A DNA stretch of 64,000 bases. It comes from Paenibacillus profundus. GTDB lineage: Bacteria > Bacillota > Bacilli > Paenibacillales > Paenibacillaceae. The stretch is taken from positions 248,001 to 312,000 of the forward strand of contig NZ_JAJNBZ010000004.1 of the NCBI RefSeq assembly GCF_021369635.1, read 5' to 3'. Below are positions 8,757 to 17,588 of the stretch, piece by piece. The position numbers and the translations under genes are program-made. Position 1 is the first letter of the stretch. Each line of letters starts with the position of its first letter. The notes under the pieces were generated by a model that ran no database searches, was not told where the DNA came from, and was given only the letters and a program-made list of their open reading frames with translations.

Positions 8757-11627
8757 TTGGCGAGTGAACATATAGTGATTAAAGGGGCGCGTGCCCATAA
8801 TCTGAAAAATATAGATGTGACGATTCCTCGTGATAAGTTCGTCGTTCTGACGGGCTTAAGCGGCTCGGGAAAATCGTCTTTAGCGTTTGATACCATTTAT
8901 GCGGAAGGCCAACGGCGTTACGTGGAGTCGCTCTCTGCCTACGCACGCCAATTTCTAGGACAGATGGAGAAGCCGGACGTCGATTCGATAGACGGCTTAT
9001 CTCCAGCCATTTCGATCGACCAGAAGACGACAAGCCGCAACCCGCGTTCCACCGTTGGAACAGTCACGGAAATTTACGATTACTTGCGCTTGCTGTTCGC
9101 CCGCATCGGGCATCCACATTGCCCGGAGCACGGGATTGAGATTACGTCGCAGACGGTCGAGCAGATGGTGGACCGCATCATGTCTTATCCAGAACGGACC
9201 AAGCTGCAGCTCTTGGCGCCAGTCATCTCCGGACGCAAAGGCGAGCATAAGACGGTGCTCGCCGACATCCAGAAGCAGGGCTTCGTGCGCGTACGCGTAG
9301 ATGGCGAGATTCGCGAAGTATCGGAGAGCATTGAGCTCGACAAGAACCGCAAACATAGCATCGAAGTCGTCGTTGACCGGATCGTCGTCAAGGATGATGT
9401 TCAAGCTCGCTTGGCAGATTCGATCGAGACGGCGCTGCAGATGTCAGGCGGCAAGCTGCTCGTCGATATTATCGGCGAAGAAGAACTCATATTCAGCTCG
9501 AATCTGGCTTGTCCGACTTGCGGCTTCAGCATGGATGAATTATCTCCGCGGATGTTCTCGTTCAATAGTCCGTTCGGCGCTTGTCCGGAATGCGACGGAC
9601 TTGGCATGAAGATGATTGTCGATCCCGAGATGTTGATTCCTAATCAGGAGAAGACCATTGATGACGGAGCGTTCGAAGCATGGGCCGGGAGCACTTCGAA
9701 CTACTATCCGCAGTTCCTGAAGTCGGTCTGCGACCATTACGGCATTCCGACCGATATTCCGATAGCGCAGCTCGAGCCGGATCAGATGACGAAGCTGCTG
9801 CATGGCACGGGCAGCGAGAAGGTGAAGTTCCGTTACGAGAATGATTTCGGACATTCGAAGGAAGCTCACGTTGTGTTCGAAGGCGTAATTCACAACCTGG
9901 AACGTCGCTATCGTGAGACGGCCTCGGAAGGCATCCGCGAGTACATCGAAGGGTTTATGAGCGCGAAGCCGTGTAGCGTATGCAAAGGTCATCGCTTGCG
10001 CAAGGAAATATTGGCGGTGACCGTGAATGATAAGAACATGGCCTATGTCACATCGCTGTCGATCGGGGAAGCACAGCGTTTCTTCTCTGGTCTGGAGCTG
10101 AGCGAGAAGGAGCAGATGATTGCCAATCTCATCTTGAAAGAGATTAATTCGCGCCTCGGATTTCTCGTGAATGTCGGACTTGAATATTTGACGCTGAACC
10201 GTGCGGCAGGAACGCTGTCCGGCGGCGAGGCACAGCGGATTCGTCTCGCGACGCAGATTGGGTCCAGCTTGATGGGCGTATTGTATATATTGGACGAGCC
10301 AAGCATTGGACTGCATCAACGCGATAACGACCGCCTCATTGAGACGTTGGAGCATATGCGCAATCTGGGCAATACGCTGATTGTCGTAGAGCACGACGAG
10401 GATACGATGCTTGCGGCTGACTATATTATTGATATCGGTCCGGGAGCCGGAATACATGGCGGCAAGGTCGTTGCTGAAGGCACGCCGAAGGAAATTATGG
10501 CGGATCAGGCATCGCTCACCGGCCAATACTTAAGCGGGCGCAAGTTCATTCCGGTTCCGCTGGAGCGCCGGGCGTTGGACGGAAGATGGATCGAAGTGCG
10601 CGGAGCCAAGGAGAATAATTTGCGTGGCGTCAATGCGAAAATTCCACTTGGCGTATTCACGGCAGTCACGGGCGTCTCTGGATCGGGGAAATCGACACTG
10701 GTGAACGAGATTCTGTACAAGACATTGGCGCGCGATCTGAACAGAGCCAAGGTTCGTCCAGGCGAGCACCGTGAAATTCGCGGGTTGGAGCATATCGATA
10801 AAGTAATCGAAATTGACCAATCGCCTATAGGGCGGACACCGCGTTCCAACCCGGCCACCTATACCGGCGTGTTCGATGATATTCGCGATCTGTTCGCACA
10901 GACGAATGAAGCGAAGATTCGCGGCTACAAGAAGGGCCGGTTCAGCTTCAACGTGAAGGGCGGCCGCTGTGAGGCTTGTCGCGGAGACGGGATTATTAAG
11001 ATTGAGATGCACTTCCTGCCGGATGTATATGTGCCGTGCGAGATATGCAAAGGCAAACGATACAATCGTGAAACGCTGGAAGTGAAGTATAAAGGCAAGA
11101 ACATTGCCGATGTGCTTGAAATGACGGTAGAGGATGGAGTAGAGTTCTTCCAGAACGTGCCGCGCATTCACCGCAAGGTGCAGACGATCTTGGATGTCGG
11201 CCTTGGCTATATGAAGCTTGGCCAGCCGGCGACGACGTTGTCCGGCGGCGAGGCGCAGCGGGTGAAGCTCGCAGCTGAGCTGTACCGCCGCAGCACTGGC
11301 AAGACGTTCTATATTTTGGACGAGCCGACGACCGGTCTGCACGTAGCTGATATCGACCGCTTGCTGCAGGTGCTGCACCGCCTCGTTGACTCCGGTGAGA
11401 GCGTGCTCGTCATCGAGCATAATCTCGATGTCATCAAGACGGCGGATTATATCATCGATTTAGGTCCGGAAGGCGGCAACGGCGGTGGAACGCTCGTTGC
11501 CCAAGGCACGCCGGAAGACGTCGTGAAGGTAGATGCCTCTTACACCGGACGCTACTTGAAGCCTGTCCTTGAACGCGACCGCGAGCGGACAGAGAAGTCG
11601 CTCGTCGCAGCAACAAAGGACGCGTAA
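8757..11627 (+). CDS. uvrA: Excinuclease ABC subunit A
   Basis: 956 residues from a TTG with a strong AAAGGAGG site. Two ABC ATPase modules are evident: Walker [14 protein letters not shown] near residue 35 and [13 protein letters not shown] near residue 640, each with an LSGGEAQR signature and DEP Walker B. Zinc-finger cysteine pairs occur at CPTC...CPEC near residues 255-280 and at CEAC...CEIC near 740-765. UvrA dimerises, scans DNA for bulky lesions and loads UvrB. It is the last gene of the operon and is followed by a strong terminator. Confidence 0.97.
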   Translation: MASEHIVIKGARAHNLKNIDVTIPRDKFVVLTGLSGSGKSSLAFDTIYAEGQRRYVESLSAYARQFLGQMEKPDVDSIDGLSPAISIDQKTTSRNPRSTVGTVTEIYDYLRLLFARIGHPHCPEHGIEITSQTVEQMVDRIMSYPERTKLQLLAPVISGRKGEHKTVLADIQKQGFVRVRVDGEIREVSESIELDKNRKHSIEVVVDRIVVKDDVQARLADSIETALQMSGGKLLVDIIGEEELIFSSNLACPTCGFSMDELSPRMFSFNSPFGACPECDGLGMKMIVDPEMLIPNQEKTIDDGAFEAWAGSTSNYYPQFLKSVCDHYGIPTDIPIAQLEPDQMTKLLHGTGSEKVKFRYENDFGHSKEAHVVFEGVIHNLERRYRETASEGIREYIEGFMSAKPCSVCKGHRLRKEILAVTVNDKNMAYVTSLSIGEAQRFFSGLELSEKEQMIANLILKEINSRLGFLVNVGLEYLTLNRAAGTLSGGEAQRIRLATQIGSSLMGVLYILDEPSIGLHQRDNDRLIETLEHMRNLGNTLIVVEHDEDTMLAADYIIDIGPGAGIHGGKVVAEGTPKEIMADQASLTGQYLSGRKFIPVPLERRALDGRWIEVRGAKENNLRGVNAKIPLGVFTAVTGVSGSGKSTLVNEILYKTLARDLNRAKVRPGEHREIRGLEHIDKVIEIDQSPIGRTPRSNPATYTGVFDDIRDLFAQTNEAKIRGYKKGRFSFNVKGGRCEACRGDGIIKIEMHFLPDVYVPCEICKGKRYNRETLEVKYKGKNIADVLEMTVEDGVEFFQNVPRIHRKVQTILDVGLGYMKLGQPATTLSGGEAQRVKLAAELYRRSTGKTFYILDEPTTGLHVADIDRLLQVLHRLVDSGESVLVIEHNLDVIKTADYIIDLGPEGGNGGGTLVAQGTPEDVVKVDASYTGRYLKPVLERDRERTEKSLVAATKDA

Positions 11628-11655
11628 CATGCAATTGAGCACAGCTTGACGATGA

Positions 11656-11692
11656 ACCGTCGTCTGCCGAGTGGGCAGGCGACGGTTTTTTT
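11656..11692 (+). terminator. Terminator of the uvrBA operon
   Basis: ACCGTCGTCTGCC pairs with GGCAGGCGACGGT (one G-T wobble) around a short GAGTG loop and is followed by seven T. Confidence 0.92.
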
Positions 11693-11711
11693 GCTGAGGG
11701 GGTTATACTTT

Positions 11712-12031
11712 CATTGATTCTTCATCATGAACGAAATGTTCCGCTCGTGTCATGGCGCGTTCAGACTGACGGTGCTATGCTTCATCGGCCCCTTTGCTTC
11801 ATTCTCCCCATCCTTCAGGAGGCGCCACGGCCAGGGACGACTCTGGTTATCTGCCATCATGAGCGGCTGGGTTATGGCAGGGTATATTCAAATTGGCATG
11901 TATCTCTTCCCCGTCGTCATCCTTCCTGACGGTATGGGAGAATGGGCATAAGGCCCATTTGCCGAGTAGTCCGACAACCCATTCTTGTTTGAAAAGGAAA
12001 GGGGGCTGCCATTCTGAATGAAGGGGAGAAG
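11712..12031 (+). repeat. Dispersed ~320 bp repeat, copy A
   Basis: Comparing this segment with the reverse complement of 32266-32582 shows collinear similarity along its whole length. Shared blocks include CATTGATTCTTC, ACGAAATGTTC, CTTTGCTTCATTCTCCCC, TCTGGTT, GCCATCA, GGAGAA, CATAAGG, GTTTGAAAA and CCATTCTGAAT, with only small indels between. I estimate roughly two thirds identity by eye. The reading frames in it are not kept between copies apart from a short stretch (WALCPFSHTVRKDD here, WPLCPFSPTVRRDN in copy B), so it is treated as a repeat, not a gene. Similarity stops abruptly at both ends in both copies. Nothing identifies it as a known insertion sequence. Confidence 0.75.
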
Positions 12032-12361
12032 AGCCTTGTTCAGACCGTCCATTTACGAATGCATCTCTCAATGCTTGGCTTGATCCAACAATCGTGCGAA
12101 GTCGATCTTTCTCGTCCAGGAAACTCTTCTGCCCACTAGCCCCATTCATTGCATGTATGAGTCAATCCCTGCAGAGCTATTCATTGGAACAATCTGAATC
12201 ATTGGGAGAGTGAACCAAAGGAGGAATCGATATAGGATTGAGGGGCCACGAATGCACAATAACTCCTATCATCCTTAGTCTCATCCACTGTATTTTGTGC
12301 AATAAAAATAGTGTATTTTCCAATAAGGAGACTCTGATCGCATTCCTTTCCAAATATGTCA
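12032..12361. other. Gene-free stretch upstream of the thiamin promoter
   Basis: About 330 bases with only short, poorly supported reading frames on either strand. No structure beyond AT-rich sequence approaching the promoter was seen. Confidence 0.4.
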
Positions 12362-12388
12362 TTGCATTTTACAAATTTAACCTATAAT
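12362..12388 (+). promoter_or_regulatory. Promoter driving the TPP riboswitch and thiamin/antivitamin operon
   Basis: TTGCAT at 12362-12367 and TATAAT at 12383-12388 with a 15-base spacer, shorter than ideal. It lies about 45 bases before the riboswitch, in an AT-rich tract, so transcription would start close to 12395. Confidence 0.55.
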
Positions 12389-12430
12389 ATGAAATAAGAA
12401 AGAACAAAAGTAGAAAATTAACAAAAATAA

Positions 12431-12525
12431 CTAGCGGGAGCCTGCTGAAGCAAGCTGAGAGTACAACTAGTCTGTTGTAGACCGATTGAACCTGTTGGGT
12501 AATGCCAGCGTAGGAAGCGAACATG
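12431..12525 (+). promoter_or_regulatory. TPP riboswitch (THI element)
   Basis: The conserved THI-box landmarks occur in order: GGGAGCC, then GCTGAGAG, a variable hairpin (ACAACTAG / CTGTTGTA), then ACCGATTGAACCTG, and TAATGCCAGCGTAGGAAG. These are the pyrimidine-sensing and pyrophosphate-sensing arms of the aptamer. It precedes thiM by about 340 bases and is followed at once by an intrinsic terminator, so high TPP should stop transcription and low TPP should allow it. The downstream operon includes thiMDE and the antivitamin genes. Confidence 0.96.
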
Positions 12526-12535
12526 TAAATGTACG

Positions 12536-12562
12536 ACGCATGCTGTTCGCATGTGTTTTTTG
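12536..12562 (+). terminator. Riboswitch expression-platform terminator
   Basis: ACGCATGC pairs with GCATGTGT (one G-T wobble) around a TGTTC loop, followed by a T-rich tail. The preceding GCGAACATG can pair with part of this stem, giving a plausible antiterminator in the ligand-free state. Confidence 0.8.
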
Positions 12563-12861
12563 TTGTAAAAATACTATTTACTTCCCCTTGCTATAACAAG
12601 CTTTCTTGTGCCACAAGTCTATCGGAGTCTGGAAAATGCTTGCTTATGTTGCGTTGTGCTCTGTTTCCTTCCTGCAATCGTTCAATCTAGTTGTAAACTC
12701 AGTCAATCATAATCCGTCTATCATTTTCATAAGCGCGTGATCAAAAGGAGGCTTGTTGAACAACCACTATAAAGGTTAGGAAAACGCTAGCAGTCTATGA
12801 ATCTCATGACTATCATCTGGCCTCTGCAGGCTCCCGGCCCTAAAGGAAGGTTGGATTGATC
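12563..12861 (+). other. Long leader between riboswitch terminator and thiM
   Basis: About 300 bases without a recognisable gene. It includes AAAAGGAGG near 12745 followed by a six-to-seven codon frame starting TTG, and a short hairpin TTGTTGAACAAC. Neither is convincing as a functional leader peptide. A second regulatory layer is possible but not shown. Confidence 0.35.
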
Positions 12862-13704
12862 ATGTCCTTACACCAAGTATCCGTTCTCATTGATAAACTT
12901 CACAAGGAACAGCCGCTCATACACAATATGACGAATGTGGTGGTGACGAATTTTACGGCCAACGGATTGCTGGCGCTGGGCGCTTCGCCGGTGATGGCGT
13001 ATGCGCGCGAGGAAGTGGCCGATATGGCCAAGATAGCTGGAGCGCTGGTGTTGAATCTTGGCACTCTCTCTGAGGAGCTGGTAGAAGCGATGATTATTGC
13101 TGGGCAATCTGCCAACTCACACGGGGTCCCAGTGCTGCTCGATCCGGTAGGGGCGGGAGCGACACCGTTTCGGACGGCGTCTGCCTTGCGTATCCTACGC
13201 GAGGTGGAGGTGTCCTTGCTCCGGGGCAACGCTGCCGAAGTAGCGCACCTGAATGGAGAAAACCGAGCCATTAAAGGGGTGGATGCCGGACAATCAGCGG
13301 GTGACGAGAGAGTGGAATTAGCCGCCCGAGCTGCCAGAAAGCTACGTACGGTCGTCGCTGTAACGGGACCGGAAGACGTCATTACTGACGGACAGACCGG
13401 TTGCATCGTGAAGGGTGGCCATCGTCTGTTGATGCAGGTGACGGGTGCCGGATGTTTATTGACATCGGTGCTGGGGGCATTTGCCGCTGTGGAACGGGAT
13501 TTGCTGCTGGCAGGAACTGCAGGGCTTGCTTTTTACGGAGCTGCCGCCTACCGGGCTGCAGAGCGAACGGAAGCTGCGGGACCGGGGAGCTTCCAAATCG
13601 CCCTTATCGACGAACTATCTAGGCTGAACAGGGATTCTCTGACGGCAAATACGGAAGTGCGGGAATTCCTGCCGTCCTCCGTAAAGGAAGGTGAAGCGCA
13701 ATGA
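12862..13704 (+). CDS. thiM: Hydroxyethylthiazole kinase
   Basis: Start at ATG 12862 with AAGGAAGG upstream; 280 residues. It has the ThiM hallmarks: [27 protein letters not shown] at the N-terminus for thiazole binding, LDPVGAGAT in the middle, and the anion-hole motif [15 protein letters not shown] with the catalytic cysteine near residue 195. The enzyme phosphorylates 4-methyl-5-(2-hydroxyethyl)thiazole in salvage. It is the first gene under the TPP riboswitch and overlaps thiD by four bases (ATGA). The thiazole product released by thiaminase I base exchange would be a natural substrate. Confidence 0.95.
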   Translation: MSLHQVSVLIDKLHKEQPLIHNMTNVVVTNFTANGLLALGASPVMAYAREEVADMAKIAGALVLNLGTLSEELVEAMIIAGQSANSHGVPVLLDPVGAGATPFRTASALRILREVEVSLLRGNAAEVAHLNGENRAIKGVDAGQSAGDERVELAARAARKLRTVVAVTGPEDVITDGQTGCIVKGGHRLLMQVTGAGCLLTSVLGAFAAVERDLLLAGTAGLAFYGAAAYRAAERTEAAGPGSFQIALIDELSRLNRDSLTANTEVREFLPSSVKEGEAQ

Positions 13705-14513
13705 ACGTATATAAAGCTCTGACGATTGCCGGTTCGGACAGTGGAGGCGGCGCGGGGATCCAGGCGGATATCAAAACGTTCCAAGAGCTGGACGTGTTCG
13801 GGATGTCCGCGATTACGGCCATTACGGTGCAGAATACGCTGGGCGTTCAGGCCGTGTACCCGCTTCCTACCGCAGCTGTGACCGGTCAAATGGACGCGAT
13901 CGGGTCCGATCTTGCGCCTGATGCGGTCAAGACAGGCATGCTTTTTAGCAAGGATATTATTGCGGCCGTGGCAGATCGGATTGAGCACTTCGGCTGGAAA
14001 GCGGTCGTGGTCGATCCGGTGATGATCGCCAAAGGGGGCTCCGAGTTGCTGCAGCAGGCGGCGGTGGAAGCATTGAAAGAGCGTCTGTTGCCGCTTGCTC
14101 TCGTCGTGACGCCGAATATTCCCGAGGCCGGGGCCATAACCGGCATGTCCATCCGAACAATGGCAGATCGGCGTGAAGCCGCTAAGCGGATCGGTGCTTA
14201 CGGTCCCCGCTATATCGTCATTAAGGGCGGTCATAGCGAGGAGGATAAGCAGGTGACGGACCTGCTATATGACGGACAACACTTCACCGAGCTGGATGGT
14301 AAGCGGGTTCATACCCGGCATACGCATGGAACGGGATGCACCTTCTCTTCAGTCCTGACGGCAGAGCTGGCCAAAGGCTCGTCTGTCGTTGATGCCGTAG
14401 GGACAGCCCGCGCGTTCATTCAGGCGGCGCTTGAAGATACGCTTGGCATCGGCCAAGGTCATGGTCCGACCAACCACTGGGCTTACGGCCGCAGAAGGGC
14501 GGTGCGGTCGTGA
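13701..14513 (+). CDS. thiD: Hydroxymethylpyrimidine (phosphate) kinase
   Basis: 270 residues of the ribokinase fold: [20 protein letters not shown] at the start, [11 protein letters not shown] in the middle and the HGTGCTFSS anion hole near residue 212. ThiD adds two phosphates to 4-amino-5-hydroxymethyl-2-methylpyrimidine. Family knowledge says bacimethrin, the 2-methoxy analogue, is also accepted by this pathway, so ThiD here could feed either vitamin salvage or methoxythiamin formation. It overlaps thiM and thiE by four bases at each end, showing tight translational coupling. Confidence 0.95.
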   Translation: MNVYKALTIAGSDSGGGAGIQADIKTFQELDVFGMSAITAITVQNTLGVQAVYPLPTAAVTGQMDAIGSDLAPDAVKTGMLFSKDIIAAVADRIEHFGWKAVVVDPVMIAKGGSELLQQAAVEALKERLLPLALVVTPNIPEAGAITGMSIRTMADRREAAKRIGAYGPRYIVIKGGHSEEDKQVTDLLYDGQHFTELDGKRVHTRHTHGTGCTFSSVLTAELAKGSSVVDAVGTARAFIQAALEDTLGIGQGHGPTNHWAYGRRRAVRS

Positions 14514-15160
14514 GCCGAATTCCAGCGGAACGGATGCGCTCATACTTGCGGCTCTACATGGTGATGGGAAGCGTCAATTGCCGGCTGGATCCGTTATATG
14601 TAGTGCGAGAAGCGCTAGCGGGAGGCGTGTCGCTGTTTCAATATCGCGAAAAGGGAGCGGGCGCGCTGACCGGAGACAGGAAAAGGCAATTGGGATTGGA
14701 GATTCAAGCCCTCTGCCGCAGGATCGGCGTTCCATTTATCGTCAATGATGATATCGAACTTGCGCTCGAGCTCGGCGCGGATGGCATCCATATTGGTCAG
14801 GATGATGAACAGGCAGATCGTGTTAGGTCGAAGATCGGCGATAAAATCCTCGGAGTATCGGCGCATACGGTTGCGGAGGCGCGGCTCGCCGTGGAACAAG
14901 GAGCGGATTATTTGGGAATCGGGCCAATATACCCTACCCGCTCCAAGGACGATGCGCATAAAGTGCAGGGCGTGTCCATCATTCGGCAGATGCGCGCAGC
15001 GGGAATCGATGTGCCTCTCGCCGGAATCGGCGGGATTACTTCTGCGAACGCCGCGGCGGTCATGCAAGCGGGCGCGGATGGCGTAGCCGTCATTTCGGAG
15101 ATAACCGGGGGGAATGACATTCGTGAATCGGCGGCTAGAATACGCCGGCTAGAGCCGTAA
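14510..15160 (+). CDS. thiE: Thiamin-phosphate synthase
   Basis: 216 residues from GTG 14510, overlapping the thiD stop as GTGA. A TIM barrel with characteristic motifs: FQYREKGAG for pyrophosphate and magnesium binding, FIVNDDIELALELGADGIHIGQDD, GPIYPTRSKDDA and AGIGGIT. It joins hydroxymethylpyrimidine pyrophosphate to thiazole phosphate, giving thiamin phosphate. With thiM and thiD this makes a complete salvage set; genes for de novo synthesis (thiC, thiG, thiS) are not in the window. In this operon it could also condense bacimethrin pyrophosphate with thiazole phosphate. Confidence 0.95.
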   Translation: MSRIPAERMRSYLRLYMVMGSVNCRLDPLYVVREALAGGVSLFQYREKGAGALTGDRKRQLGLEIQALCRRIGVPFIVNDDIELALELGADGIHIGQDDEQADRVRSKIGDKILGVSAHTVAEARLAVEQGADYLGIGPIYPTRSKDDAHKVQGVSIIRQMRAAGIDVPLAGIGGITSANAAAVMQAGADGVAVISEITGGNDIRESAARIRRLEP

Positions 15161-15235
15161 ATGAACAGCTAGGGGACGATAAATCAATCATTGGCCGTCA
15201 ATGTATAGCCAAATTTGAAAGGTGGAAGCTGCGAG

Positions 15236-15706
15236 ATGAGTATCGTGAACAAATCGGGTATCAAGAAGTTGTTTTTAGCGGGACCATTCAAAAGTTTGGT
15301 GGATGCCGAAACAGGCTGCATGCAAGAAAGCGAGCAGCAAAGACTGATCCAGCTGATCTCTTTTTTTGAAGCGAGAAATTATGCTGTTCATAATGCGCAT
15401 AAGCGCGAAGGCTGGGGCAAAGATTTCATGACGCCTGAACAATGTACGGCCATTGACTTCGAGGAAATCCGCGCCTGCGATCTGTTCGTTGCATTTCCCG
15501 GATCGCCCGCTTCTCCAGGCACGCATATTGAAATCGGCTGGGCTTCTGCCTTTGGCAAGCCTATCATTCTGCTGCTAGAGGAGAACAAGGATTATGCATT
15601 CTTAATCAGGGGGCTCAGTAAAGTCGCCGATGTGACGTTCATTTCCTATCAAGAAGAAAAAGATTACCTGTCCAAGCTCGAACAAATGTTTAGCATTGCG
15701 GAATAG
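15236..15706 (+). CDS. Nucleoside 2-deoxyribosyltransferase-fold N-glycosidase, probable hydroxymethyl-CMP hydrolase
   Basis: 156 residues from ATG 15236 (AAAGGTGGA upstream). The fold is recognised from LFLAGPF near residues 13-19, the aspartate-rich DFEEIRACDLFVAF near 74-87 and GTHIEIGWA, where Glu99 is the expected nucleophile of this family. MilB of mildiomycin synthesis and the corresponding bacimethrin enzyme are relatives that cut the N-glycosidic bond of (hydroxymethyl)CMP. The gene lies 12 bases before a thymidylate-synthase homologue, the same pairing as MilA/MilB, so I infer release of 5-hydroxymethylcytosine from hydroxymethyl-CMP. Ordinary nucleoside transferase activity is an alternative. 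Confidence 0.8.
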   Translation: MSIVNKSGIKKLFLAGPFKSLVDAETGCMQESEQQRLIQLISFFEARNYAVHNAHKREGWGKDFMTPEQCTAIDFEEIRACDLFVAFPGSPASPGTHIEIGWASAFGKPIILLLEENKDYAFLIRGLSKVADVTFISYQEEKDYLSKLEQMFSIAE

Positions 15707-15718
15707 AAGGAGGAGAGG

Positions 15719-16738
15719 TTGGTGCGCTTCGACCATTTTCACGATTCTTATATAGCTACGTTAGACGAAATTTATAACAAACCGCAGTTCTCTAATGCGC
15801 CGCGCGGTCATCAGAGCCGCGAGAGGCTGAATTATCAATTTGCCCTCGCGAATCCCGTGGAGCGCGTCTGTTATTTATCGAGCCGCCGCACGAATATCAT
15901 ATTCAATTTTGCCGAAGCATTGTGGTATCTGTCGGGCAGGGACGATCTGGATTATATCGGCTACTACAATCGGAAAATGAACGATTATTCTATGAATGGC
16001 CGCACGCTTACAGGAACGGCTTACGGCCCCAAAATTTTTCGTTTCGGATCTGACAAGGTGAATCAATGGAAACGAATCGCGCATTTACTGGGTCAAGATG
16101 ACCCGGATTCCAAGCGGGCTTTTATCCAGATTTTCGATGCCAATGAATCGCTGGAATCAGCAAACATCGATGTTTCCTGTACGATTGGGCTCCAATTTTT
16201 TGTGCGGGAGCGGAAGTTGTATACTGTCGCCTACATGCGTGCGAACGATGCGTTTCGAGGCATGGTCAGTGATGTTTTTTCATTCACGTTCATGCAGGAG
16301 CTGCTTGCCAGGGAGCTTCAGCTGGAGTTGGGCGATTATTATCATGTGGTCGGTTCGGTACATATATATCAGCCGGATAATCATGTCGTGGAGAAGGTGC
16401 TGAAAGAGGCTCATTCTGAGACGCATGACAATCAGAGCGTTGACACTTTTCCCGCAATGCCTTCGGGAAGCCAGTGGCCTTATATTCAGACCATACTGGA
16501 GTATGAATCGTTGCTGAGAGAAGACCAAATCACCTTATCAGGCCCGGATATTGAGACGCTGGACATGCCTGCTTACTGGCGGCAGGTATTGCTGCTGTTC
16601 AGCTTCTACCAATCTGTAGCTTATAAGAGACCGGTGGATGCTTCCGTGTTCCATGCTTTGTGGCCGGTCTATCAGAGGCTGTTGCAAAACAAGTGGCCTA
16701 ATCTGTCTATATCAAATATGCAGCATATCCAGCAGTGA
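15719..16738 (+). CDS. Thymidylate-synthase-family pyrimidine hydroxymethylase, probable CMP 5-hydroxymethylase
   Basis: 339 residues from TTG 15719 (or GTG 15722) after AAGGAGG. Thymidylate synthase landmarks are in order: Glu66 in EALWYL, the nucleophile Cys154 in DVSCTIGLQFF, Arg174 in MRANDAF, and His215/Tyr217 in SVHIYQPD. The decisive position is Asp185 in GMVSDVFSF: it aligns with the asparagine of GLPFN that reads uracil in thymidylate synthase. Asn to Asp there is known to mark cytosine-specific hydroxymethylases such as phage dCMP hydroxymethylase and MilA. With its neighbours it should make hydroxymethyl-CMP, the first bacimethrin step, rather than dTMP. Confidence 0.85.
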   Translation: MVRFDHFHDSYIATLDEIYNKPQFSNAPRGHQSRERLNYQFALANPVERVCYLSSRRTNIIFNFAEALWYLSGRDDLDYIGYYNRKMNDYSMNGRTLTGTAYGPKIFRFGSDKVNQWKRIAHLLGQDDPDSKRAFIQIFDANESLESANIDVSCTIGLQFFVRERKLYTVAYMRANDAFRGMVSDVFSFTFMQELLARELQLELGDYYHVVGSVHIYQPDNHVVEKVLKEAHSETHDNQSVDTFPAMPSGSQWPYIQTILEYESLLREDQITLSGPDIETLDMPAYWRQVLLLFSFYQSVAYKRPVDASVFHALWPVYQRLLQNKWPNLSISNMQHIQQ

Positions 16739-16753
16739 TAAGGGGGCAATTGG

Positions 16754-17515
16754 ATGCAGACGTCGTGGAAGCAAGAGGTCGTAGCTAATCAGTTCGAGGC
16801 TTACAATGACATTCTGGAGCAGACTTTGGGGTTTCGATTTGTGTTTGATATTTTAAGCTCCGTTCCCGGAGGGAAGCGGGTGCTGGATTATGGGTGCGGA
16901 CCCGGAAAAGTAGCCTACCGGCTGGCAGAGAGCATGGATTTGAATGTCATTGCCGTGGATGAATCAAGCAATATGCTTGATATTGCCGTTCAAAAACGTT
17001 CCCACCCTCAGGTGGACTACCACCGAATCGAAAATGATCAATTAGTATTTCTGGAGGATAATTCGGTATATGGCGCCATGACCTGCTATGTGTTCATCAA
17101 TACAAGCAGCCAAGATCGAATCCAGCGAATTATGAGGGAGATTCACCGGGTATTGGCCCCGGGCGCACCCTACGCGATTTTGGACACGCATCCGGATTCG
17201 ACGGGCATCGAATTTTCGACGTTCCGCAATGGGGAGCCGGGAAGAAAATATAAACATGGTGAAGCGCGGCAAGAATGGCTCCATCTTCCGGATCGGGAGG
17301 ATATGATTCTTCATGATTTCCACTGGCCTAAAGAGATGTATCACGAGCTCCTGCAGGAGGTTGGTTTCAAAAATATTGAATGTTTGGAGCCTACTTTACG
17401 GCATATCCCTCCGGATGAATTAAGAGAAATAGAGCAAGCGAGTCAGTTTGAACAATGGAAAATGGAGCGGGATTATCCTCCCTTCCTCATTTATCGGGCA
17501 GTCAAAGACGCGTGA
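16754..17515 (+). CDS. Class I SAM-dependent methyltransferase, probable bacimethrin O-methyltransferase
   Basis: 253 residues with a good AGGGGGC site. Motif [11 protein letters not shown] is at residues 43-52, followed by [12 protein letters not shown] (acidic residue for SAM ribose) and [15 protein letters not shown] for motif III/post-III. The general fold does not reveal the substrate. Placement directly after the hydroxymethylase and glycosidase, and before thiaminase I, fits O-methylation at C2 of hydroxymethylcytosine to give bacimethrin (4-amino-5-hydroxymethyl-2-methoxypyrimidine), the step assigned to a methyltransferase in the Clostridium botulinum cluster. The substrate is therefore inferred. 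Confidence 0.82.
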   Translation: MQTSWKQEVVANQFEAYNDILEQTLGFRFVFDILSSVPGGKRVLDYGCGPGKVAYRLAESMDLNVIAVDESSNMLDIAVQKRSHPQVDYHRIENDQLVFLEDNSVYGAMTCYVFINTSSQDRIQRIMREIHRVLAPGAPYAILDTHPDSTGIEFSTFRNGEPGRKYKHGEARQEWLHLPDREDMILHDFHWPKEMYHELLQEVGFKNIECLEPTLRHIPPDELREIEQASQFEQWKMERDYPPFLIYRAVKDA

Positions 17516-17588
17516 GCACCGATTTCCCGATCAGAGTCGGGAGATAACCTCATGGCAAACCGGCAGAGTGAACGTAAGGAGGAATGAC

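Noticed and set aside
11727..12149. Short open frames on both strands in repeat copy A
   Set aside because: They match the other copy only over a dozen residues in different frames, so they are more likely accidents of the repeat than genes.
12745..12776. AAAAGGAGG followed by TTG and a six-codon frame before thiM, a possible leader peptide
   Set aside because: Far too short to support, and no attenuator structure that would respond to its translation was seen.
17448..17588. Extended start of the HAD-Nudix gene overlapping the methyltransferase
   Set aside because: No ribosome site there, while GTG 17589 has AAGGAGG and begins the HAD domain as homologues do.
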